A DNA stretch of 64,000 nucleotides from Quercus robur (taxonomy: Eukaryota; Streptophyta; Magnoliopsida; Fagales; Fagaceae). Shown piece after piece: positions 56,316-64,000 of this stretch. The stretch's first letter is position 1. Each line of letters opens with the position of its first letter. A program made the translations under genes and the position numbers. The notes under the pieces are model-generated. The model was not told the DNA's origin and searched no databases. It saw only the letters and a list, made by a program, of their open reading frames with translations. Location of the stretch: contig NC_065538.1 in assembly GCF_932294415.1 (NCBI RefSeq), positions 10,608,330-10,672,329 on the forward strand, read 5' to 3'.

Positions 56316-57833
56316 TTACTTGAAATTTGGGGATCTTCTAAAAATACATTCGGGATGAGCAGGATAGCTACATTCTCCACAGTAATAGAACCAATGCTTT
56401 TGGTCTCGTTTATTTTCACATATATCACAATAATATTCACTGGAGTTATCTTCAGCAGAATAGCAGAGAGTGAATGGATGCTCATGTTCTTTGTACATTG
56501 TAGAAAGTGGTAGTGTTGCGCATTTAAAGTCCAATGCAAATTCACAATTGGTACATCGGAATACATGGTTTCCTTTACCACCACAAGCAGTGCAAGTTTG
56601 TAAATTAGCTGTGCTGGAGAGGATAAGTTGGTGCTCATGACCTTCATGGGTAAGGATGTCTGGTGTCAAACTACATTGAACATCAAGTTCAAATATGCAT
56701 GTCTCGCAAGTATAGATGAAACCATTGCAACGCCAACCACATGAATAACATGCAAATGTCTTAGTCCTACTAGGTGACTTTGCGAGGAGGGTGAGTGGGT
56801 GTCGATGAAGGGGGTGTCGTTTTTTTTTGGGTAATTTTGCACAAGATTCATGAAGGAAGAATTTACACTTTACACAACTATAAAAAGGAGGGCAAATGTC
56901 TCGTGCACACCCATTGCATTTTTGGTTATTTTGAGCCTCATTAACAAACTTTAAGTCATGATCATGACTAAAGTGTGCAATTTCTATGGCTATTTGAGTT
57001 CCATCCTCTCTTTCAATGAATTTTTTGACTTTGTAAGTTGTTAAGTCAACTGATTCATCAGGCTCTGAATCTTCATCTTCGTCTTCATGTTCCAAAATAT
57101 TTATGTATTCTAGGTTTCTCATGTCCAAAGAACAATCAAGATGGGCAACAAAATTGCATTTGGAGCAATAATAAAGCCCATAGCGTGTGTCCACTTTTTG
57201 AACACAAAGTTGACAAAATCGAGACTTAGTTTGATGGAATTCAAGGGAAGAATGGGTGAGGTGGAGCTGGTGCCTGTGACGTATAACTTTGATTCTTTGT
57301 GGGTAAAAAGCACAACTTCTATGAATCCAAAGACTGCATGGAGCACACAGATTAGGGATGCCCTTTCCTTCTTTGCCACAAATGTCACAAGTGAACATGA
57401 TTGACTTGCCAATGGGAGTCAATGGGTGGTCATGGAATTTAGCTTTAAGTTGTAAAATAGCACATCTGACGTGAAGGTTAAAGTTGCAATAGTAACATCG
57501 ATAAGTGTATTCATCATGAGTTTCTTTACAAAGTTCACATTTGCTATATTCTTCATATTTGCCATATTCTTCATATTTGCCATATTCGTCATAGTGATAT
57601 GTCCTTTCATTATAGAGAATAAGAGGATGTATTGGGTGCAAAGGGTGGTACACTCCAAGGGGTAGTTCGGCACAAGATTTATGATGAGGGTATGTAAATA
57701 TATCACATTGTATACACCTATAACTAGGACCAAATATTAGTTCCCAACACCCATAACAGAACCGTTGTTGTCTCTCATCTTCATCAAAGACCAAGGGATG
57801 TTCTGGATGGCAAAAATGTTGAAGTAGCTCCAT
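56316..57833 (-). CDS. DC1 (Cys/His-rich C1-like) domain protein
   Basis: A 505-aa single-exon plant DC1-domain protein. These zinc-binding proteins, built from repeated HPL..CxxC..CxxCxFxLHxxC units, form large plant families often tied to stress, pathogen or hormone responses; lipid/diacylglycerol binding is not established. Eight units can be seen: about 11-58, 63-126, 135-177, 187-234, 290-335, 343-388, 400-442 and 452-497. An acidic linker EHEDEDEDSEPDE (248-260) separates units 4 and 5. A small in-frame repeat GKYEEYGKYEEY lies at 85-96. The start is an ATG (57831-57833) with MELLQHFCHPEHPL, common at the start of this family. The stop after SPNFK probably lost one C-terminal unit (see 56156-56315). 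No intron is needed, as usual for the family. The pseudogene at 43437-44949 is its duplicate. Confidence 0.9.
   Translation of the reverse strand: MELLQHFCHPEHPLVFDEDERQQRFCYGCWELIFGPSYRCIQCDIFTYPHHKSCAELPLGVYHPLHPIHPLILYNERTYHYDEYGKYEEYGKYEEYSKCELCKETHDEYTYRCYYCNFNLHVRCAILQLKAKFHDHPLTPIGKSIMFTCDICGKEGKGIPNLCAPCSLWIHRSCAFYPQRIKVIRHRHQLHLTHSSLEFHQTKSRFCQLCVQKVDTRYGLYYCSKCNFVAHLDCSLDMRNLEYINILEHEDEDEDSEPDESVDLTTYKVKKFIEREDGTQIAIEIAHFSHDHDLKFVNEAQNNQKCNGCARDICPPFYSCVKCKFFLHESCAKLPKKKRHPLHRHPLTLLAKSPSRTKTFACYSCGWRCNGFIYTCETCIFELDVQCSLTPDILTHEGHEHQLILSSTANLQTCTACGGKGNHVFRCTNCEFALDFKCATLPLSTMYKEHEHPFTLCYSAEDNSSEYYCDICENKRDQKHWFYYCGECSYPAHPECIFRRSPNFK
57540..57597. repeat. 18-bp coding tandem repeat in the DC1 gene
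   Basis: The unit CATATTCTTCATATTTGC occurs about three times in tandem, encoding (GKYEEY)n-like residues between the halves of the second DC1 unit. Copy A lacks the same array length. Confidence 0.85.
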
Positions 57834-58004
57834 CTTTTATCACATGCACAAACAATATAACATCCAATTTATTTAGAAAAAGAAAAGAACATCACAAAGG
57901 AAAAAAGCAAAATAGAGAAAGTGGTGTGAGAATTGCTTTTGTGTCTAGTAGCCTTTTTTTATTGCTTAATTTCTCTGTGAAAAACCAATTTTGAAGTTTT
58001 CTTT

Positions 58005-58525
58005 TGCTTGCAAAAATTGTGCTTTGAATAAATGCTAAAACTAGAGACAAAGAATGAATAAATGAATTTAATTATGTAAAATTATAATTTTAACAATAGC
58101 TAATCATAAATAGGACTAGAAGCATGATAAAATGAGTACACTATTTTTTTTTTTTAAACTTGATTTTGGAGATTTAAGCATTCGATAATGTAATTTTGTT
58201 AGATCTCCAGCTCAAAATCTTGACTTAAGCTTGAGTTTGGGCTTAATCAAGCCAAGCTCAAACTTTTTGGCTTTCCCACGATCTTAAGCTCAAATATTAT
58301 TTTGGGCTTATCACGTGCTCGGGCCAAACTCAAGTTTATGACTTTTACTTACAAGCCAAGTTCAAATATGCACTAATTGGTAAAGCTCATTTCGTTTACA
58401 ACCCTAACTATATCAAAGCTAGAAATCCTTGGCAGTATAGGATATTTGACTCGTGCTAGAAATACCAAATAGCTTCACCTATGAAAAGGGAACAGAGGAC
58501 CAATCTTATGTATTTCGATACAATC

Positions 58526-58556
<31 letters not shown>

Positions 58557-58605
58557 CTTTTTTTTTGGGATCTAGTAGTCTATTGGATCAATAGTCACCA
58601 AATCT
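58005..58605 (-). repeat. inverted repeat arm 2 (partner 46735-47335)
   Basis: Approximate inverse of 46735-47335, with the same CAAGCTCAAG-rich core; a TA microsatellite was added near 58535-58555. Confidence 0.75.
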
Positions 58606-60680
58606 TACAAATAGTCTACTATTCCTCAAAGAAAAGCTTGCATCTAAAAGAATCTCGATTTGATTGATTGTGTGTACGTTGGTGTGTGATATTGAGTCCC
58701 ACATTGGGCACATATTGGGTTAAACTAGCCTTTATTAACAACTATAAGAACCCTCAATTGTGACTAGTTCTTTTGAGGAATAGTGCAAATGGGGGTGGGT
58801 ATTCTGTTGAGTGATTTGATTGTAAAATATACCTTTAACTTATTGTTTTGGAATGTAAGACAATGTTATATAAAGTTTAAATTATTGAGATAGATGGGAG
58901 TCATTCTAATTGATTTTTTTTTTTTTTTTAATTAATGGGAATGCGCCTTAAAAGTTAGGAGTAAATAGGGAAAAAAAGGATTTGGCAATGTTTGGAGCAA
59001 ATGTAAACTATCTTACTATTAGTATGGGGCAAAATGAAAAAAGTTGAGGAATTAGGATCAAGTTAGACTTTAGGTAACCTTTACAAAAGTTATATTGCTC
59101 AATGCTTTTATTTTTTTTCCATAATATTTTTTTGATAAACATAATAAATTTCTTTCCTACAACTATCATGCTTACCAAAAATTAAAGTGATATATATATT
59201 TATATATATATATAATTATAGGTAAAGCAAAGAAAAAATCTAATTAAGTTTCAAATTGGAATTTAATTAGAATCTAATTCTGCGCCATGTGTCACATTTA
59301 ATCTAAATTTTATAATTTTGTACTAAGTGAGTTAATTTAGTGTAAAAACTGAATTTCAATTAGAGTTTAATTTTGCGCCACGTCTCCCATCTTATCTAAA
59401 TTTTTTAATTTTTGTGCTAAATTAGTTAATTTAGTGTAAAAAATGATGAGTCTAATATTATAAACCATAAAAAACATAATCATATAACTAAAAAAAAAAT
59501 CAAATTTATAAGTCATCTATATATATATATATATATATATTAATAGGTAAAGCTTAGAGAATATTGAATTAGAATTTGAAATTATAATCCAATTTTGCGT
59601 CATGTATCTAAATTTATGTGGGAACTACACCATAATTATCCATTTAAGCTTGTACCATGTGTCTACTTAAGTTTTTTAATCCTTGTGTCAAGTGAGTTAA
59701 TGAGTTCAAAATACTAATAATCTAATATTAATAAAATATAATTAAAAAAAAAAAAAACAATCACATATACTCAGTAAAAATCACTACATGTTTTTCAAAA
59801 AATAAATAAAATAAAAATCACCATATAACAAAAATCATCACATGTTCTATCTTATTAAAAATTAGAAAAAAAATGATCATAAGTAGTATTAAATTTAGAT
59901 AAGAATTTTTATATGTGACTAATTACGTTTACTTAAAAAAAAAATTGACTAATTATCTGTATTTTATGATAAAAATTGTGTTTAATTTTAAATGTATCTA
60001 TATGTATGCATGAATGCATGTGTTGCATGCTTTAAAAAAAATTAATTTGACTAATTATTTATATTTTTATAATAAAAATTTTGTTTAATTTTAAATGCAT
60101 CCATGTGTTTGCATGGAGTTACATGCTAGTTTTTTACTAATGTCAAGGTGCTTAGGCATTAAAAGTAAACCACCAATCTTATAAATTTAATAGTAAATGA
60201 CAACTAATTATTCAGAAGTTTTGCATGTATTAAACAATAATAGATATTAAATAAAAGCTTGGATTCAAGAGAAGAGTGATTTATAAAAAAAACATGATAT
60301 ACCTTTTATCAAAGTTACATTAAATGTGACATAAATTTAGGAGTAATATATCTCTCACAAACACAATTATAGAGTTATTTCAAGTGCAATAAAATTTTAC
60401 TACATTTAACATCTGTATGACAAATTTTAAGCAAATAAAGCAACCCGCTATTTATGAATAGTGTTAGAATAATACACACATACATATATATATTAAATAA
60501 CTTTGCAAAAGTATTTATCAATACTTACAGAAACACAAATCCAAATTTCGGTTCGAAAAACACTTAGGAAAGCTTCAAGTCAACCTCAATTTCAATTTTG
60601 TTAAAGTAAATCTCATGTAGAACTCACCTAGAAGTTCTACTATATATAGGATTATTATGCATATGTAGTAGGCAAGACAA
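58606..60680. other. AT-rich repeats, including another Helitron-like end
   Basis: GAGTCCCACATTGGGCACATATTGGG near 58694 is a common plant repeat phrase. 59215-60129 repeats the CGCCATGTGTC.../GTGAGTTAATTTAGTGTAAAA text also seen at 33700-34860 and 37485. The short hairpin CCATG..CATGG followed by CTAG before T at 60126-60129 looks like a Helitron 3' end. No gene. Confidence 0.45.
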
Positions 60681-60687
60681 GACATTT

Positions 60688-60872
60688 CTTGCAAACTTAG
60701 ACTTATGATTCGTGGAAGAAGAGAAGTAAGCATGCATCTCTGCTTGCTTGTGAACTTAGACTTATGACTTAGAACAATAAAAGTAAGCAAACATTTATGC
60801 TTTGCTTGCGAATTTGGACTTATAACTCATGTGGAACAATAGAAGTAAGCAAATATTTATGCTTGCTTGCGA
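60688..60872. repeat. about 60-bp unit in three tandem copies
   Basis: Three imperfect units of CTTGCRAAYTTRGACTTATGA...GAAGTAAGCAAACAT. Each is about 58-64 bases. Confidence 0.8.
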
Positions 60873-62216
60873 ATATGGAATTACGTTAACGCTAAAGTCC
60901 TAAAGTTGCAGGCTGGAACTTAAGTGGACCCCAAAGAGTCCAATAGTGGTTTTTTGTATTGGGTACAGCTCCAGATGTCTTTTATTTTTTGATGCTATTG
61001 TAAAGGAGCAGACCCAGCTAACTATCTTGTAAGAATTCATTGGGTTTGATGAAAAAAGAAAATATGGTAAAACCAACAAAACGGTGGTGTGTTCGTGATC
61101 GTATAAACTTCTAAGAGTTTGAAGGGAGAGCCTTAGCCTCCACTGGGAGTGTGCTCGTGCAAAAATGGTGTTGCTGATGTCGACACAATACCAAAATGGA
61201 GGGCTTTTGTTCAATCATCAATGAAACAAAAACCAGTAAATTAAAAAACCAAAGCTAAAGTTCAAAAGCATCAAAAAGTGTTTGATGATTGATGAAAGTA
61301 TTAAAAGCCAGAGAGAGAAAGAGAGGTAGAGGTTACTGGCCGTTGGGATTGTGAGTGAACTTGAGAGAAGAGCGTGGAAATATGGAGAAGAAGAGTGGGT
61401 TGCCGTAGGCTGAGTGGGTTGACTTTATTTTGGTTATTAGCCCATCAGTATTTTTCATTGATTACTTAATGGCAGAGTCTATTAAGTGACAGGTATGATC
61501 ATGAAGAGAATCACTACTTTTGTGAGCAAGAATTATGTTCTATTGATTATTTTGGATCAAGTTTCTTACAATATCATATCATGTAACTTGATGAATTCCA
61601 TATCATCTAGTGACATCAATCGCAATATTAATTAGTGTATTCCTTTCTTATATATATAAGAAATTTACATTTCAATATAACTTAGAAGAACAATTGTGTG
61701 CGTGTGAACTCAAATCACACTAATTGACAAATGACAATAGGCTATTAGGTGTGATAGTCTTACAAGAAATGGGAGGACGCACATAATCACACAGTCATAA
61801 TTGTGCTCATAATCCATGCTTCTCAAAATTTCAATTCTCCTTCTCCTCAAATTTGGGCAAGTGAAAAATGAGGGGCCATTTGAGGGACTAAAGTCCCAAC
61901 AAGCCCATGGCCATGATTTTAATTAAGTTCATCAGCCCAAAACCTAGCCTTGAAGGGCTTATAAGTCGAGCGTCATGTTTAAGCCTTGGAGTTGAGTTTA
62001 GTGGGGTGCAGTGCCTAGTATTATCCTAGACTAAACAATAATACAATATCCAAAAGTGCCTCCTTGATGCTCAACCTCCATCACCATTTTACCCACCACC
62101 CTTGTCATTGCCTTTTGATGGGATTGAATGCCTTGAAGAGCTCAAATATTTGCCTAAAGGAATCTCCCATTTGAATGATCTATATTGCTCTCTTAAAGGG
62201 AATTGCTTCATAATTG
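60873..62216. other. unassigned DNA with weak coding look
   Basis: The minus-strand frame at 60900-61214 (104 codons) begins with an ATG but matches no family I know. A GAGAGAGAAAGAGAGG block at 61311-61327 might be a leader. I would not call a gene here. Confidence 0.3.
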
Positions 62217-62580
62217 TTACTGAGTGTTGACTTCCCTTCACATCAGCAGACATCTTACTAATTTTCAATCGCACTTAAACCATTTAAGCATGTCCATATT
62301 TGCAACATGTCTTGTCGTAGGGTGCACTCCACCTGCAAACCGAATGAAACAATCTTTGTCAGTTGTTACACGCAAAAGCTAGCTAGTCTGTATTATTATC
62401 TTCAAAATAATAGTCTCATGAGCTTTGCCAATTGTCGATTTCCCTTCACATTAAAAATTATTGTCTTGTCAAATTTCAATCTCATTTATGCGATTGATCA
62501 TGTCCCTATTTGAAAACTAAGCTTGTTACCTAGGGTACATCTCATCAGCCAACCAAATGAAACAATCTCTATCGCATTAA
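62217..62580. repeat. diverged direct duplication, about 205-bp spacing
   Basis: GACTTCCCTTCACATCAGC...CAATCGCACTTAAACC...GGGTGCACTCCACC...CCGAATGAAACAATCT (62229-62353) recurs as GATTTCCCTTCACATTAAA...CAATCTCATTTATGC...GGGTACATCTCATC...CCAAATGAAACAATCT (62438-62567). Confidence 0.7.
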
Positions 62581-62624
62581 AAAGCCTAGATTTGGGTGTG
62601 GTTCCCACCAAAACCAACCCCATT

Positions 62625-63158
62625 CCTTAAAAAAAAAAAAAAAAGTCAATTATTGTAGTGTTGATTTAACTATCGAAGTGTTTTTGGCTAACCCTAACAC
62701 TAGGTCAATCTAAGTTTCACTTAGGGTCTATAAAAAAAAAAAAAAAAAAAAAAAAAGGTTGTTTCTCACACTGAACTGACATGAAGGCTAATCCCAATTC
62801 CCATCATCTGAAAAAAAAAAAAAAAAAAAAAAAAAGGGGCCGTTTCTCACACTATTCCCATCCCCAAATCTTTTGCTTGCAGAAGAAAAGATTGCAAAAG
62901 GCAGAAATATTTAGCTTAAAGGCAGAACCGCAGAAAAAAGAAACAAATAAGAAAAGGCAGAAAAAAGAAAGAAGAAAAAAAACACTTTCACTCTCTGACT
63001 CTCTCCATCTTGATTCTAAAAAAAACACTCCTTTTAGTTGACTTACTCATCAATTGGTGTTGGCAATAGACTTGGTGTGTTCACAGATCTTCATTTCAAG
63101 TTCTTTTTTGTTTTCTCTTCCTTTGCCTCTTTTGTCTTCTTCAGCTGCTGGGTGTCTG

Positions 63159-63194
<36 letters not shown>

Positions 63195-63282
63195 GAAGAG
63201 GAGCTGCTAGGTTTTTATTCTTCTTTTTTGCTGAACTTTAGTTTAGTTGTACTCTTTACTTTTTTTTTTTTTTTTTTTTTGA
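62625..63282. other. homopolymer-rich region
   Basis: Poly-A runs of 16-26 at 62629, 62731 and 62811, and poly-T runs of about 32 at 63163 and 22 at 63261. GTTTCTCACACT recurs after two of the A runs (62761 and 62844), pointing to a small tandem duplication. Open frames here are artefacts of the homopolymers. Confidence 0.6.
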
Positions 63283-63440
63283 GAGAGAGAGAGAGAATTT
63301 CAATCTATGGTGTCCGCTTTTGATGATAGTTCTTTATCATCAGACCAAGACACCAATCGATTTTTGGTGTAGGCGGGGATTGAACCCCAGATCTCTTTTT
63401 CAACCATCAGAGACTTTACCAATTGAGCTAACTGGAACCC
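63283..63440 (-). mobile_element. Au-like SINE (tRNA-derived)
   Basis: Read from 63440 on the minus strand it starts GGGTTCCAGTTAGCTCAATT with an A box. The B box GGGGTTCAATCCCC follows, then GCCTACACCAAAAA, a body containing GTGTCTTGGTCTGATGATAAAG and GCGGACACCATAG, and a 3' end TGAAATTCTCTC with CT repeat and poly-A (plus-strand T run 63261-63281). The tRNA-like head does not form a full tRNA cloverleaf. This matches the Au SINE family of flowering plants. Confidence 0.9.
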
Positions 63441-64000
63441 ACTTTTTTGTTTGTTCTTTTAAATTTAGATTTCTCTAGAAGGCTATCTGGCTATGGAATG
63501 GTCCGAATGGACCCCTTAAAGATTTAAAGTATTGATTCTAGACTTCTCTAGTCTTACACGTTTTTTTTTTTTTTTTTTAAAGAAATCAGATTTAGTGGGA
63601 TGAAGCCATGGAGGGATAGTGAGCTCTAGGCTGGTCTCAGTCTTAGTGTGGATCAAGTTGAGTCCTACACATTTTGCTAGTGGCTTGGTCTTAGTGGATC
63701 CAATCAAGTTGAGTCCTACACATTTTGCTAAAAAAAAAAAGGTTTAATGCTACAAAAAAAAAAAAAAAAAAAAAAAAAGAGTATTGATAACAAAATTATA
63801 AATTTAGAATAATTTACTTTGTATTAATATTAATTTTAATTTTTTTATGCAAGTTTAAAGTGTAAAGTGATCATATTAAGTAAAGTTGCAATTGTGCTTT
63901 TGATAAACCAGGTTCTATTGTTTTATACATTAAATTTATATCATTCTAGTTAAATTGTAATTTTTATTATTATTATAGATTGTGTTTCATTTATTCATAA
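63441..64000. other. intergenic end of window
   Basis: Contains a direct duplication of GATCAAGTTGAGTCCTACACATTTTGCTA-like text (63651 and 63704 regions) and two poly-A runs. No gene. Confidence 0.5.

Larger units (their letters stand above)
49096..58008. repeat. segmental duplication, copy B
   Basis: Partner of 36706-45125. Its left part (49096-49870) and right part (about 55945-58008) match copy A; the middle is displaced by a second MULE-like element and a nested LTR pair. It carries the intact DC1 gene. Confidence 0.8.

Noticed and set aside
62781..63323. Open frames rich in Lys or Phe
   Set aside because: They are translations of poly-A and poly-T tracts.
63366..63440. A possible tRNA gene from A- and B-box text
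   Set aside because: No anticodon stem or acceptor pairing; a SINE body and tail follow, so it is a SINE head.

Overview
The window is plant nuclear DNA. It is AT-rich and full of nested transposable elements, with sparse genes that have GT..AG introns, a nuclear-type tRNA-Gly gene and an endogenous pararetrovirus fragment. The gene products and the repeat families (Au-like SINEs, TGTAGACACC-type LTRs, long-TIR elements) fit a woody eudicot. A Fagales tree such as oak or chestnut is my guess, but no marker here proves it. All coordinates were worked out by hand.

Genes. (1) 3720-4499, minus: a single-exon LEA-2/NDR1-HIN1-like membrane protein of 259 aa. (2) 11976-12047, plus: tRNA-Gly(UCC). 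(3) 16758-24155, plus: an ALE2-type receptor-like kinase, reconstructed as 11 exons and 901 aa. (4) 56316-57833, minus: a 505-aa protein with about eight DC1 (cysteine/histidine-rich C1-like) units. (5) 43437-44949, minus: a broken paralogue of gene 4. I could not support any other protein-coding host gene.

Layout. 1-3.7 kb is gene-free. 5.8-7.7 kb is a hAT-type element with an 8-bp target duplication and a GC-rich element nested in it. 8.0-9.1 kb is a tandem pair of palindromic elements. 9.8 kb has a SINE, and 13.0-13.8 kb another hAT-like element. The first intron of the kinase (16.8-19.8 kb) holds a LINE RNase H remnant, a solo LTR and two MITE-like elements. 26.3-33.6 kb is a minus-strand pararetrovirus pol remnant split by a hAT-like element, a perfect solo LTR (target duplication CCATG) and an inverted LTR. 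36.7-58.0 kb is a diverged tandem segmental duplication: each copy carries a long-TIR MULE-like element beside a DC1 gene, and later insertions differ between the copies. 58-64 kb holds repeats, a second SINE and nothing I can call a gene.

The genes show no operon-like or pathway relationship. The NDR1/HIN1-like protein and the kinase are both membrane proteins of classes linked to cell-surface signalling or stress, and DC1 proteins are often linked to stress or pathogen responses, but nothing here connects them. The main story is structural: the order of insertions can be read from intact target-site duplications, and a local duplication left one apparently usable and one dead DC1 gene.
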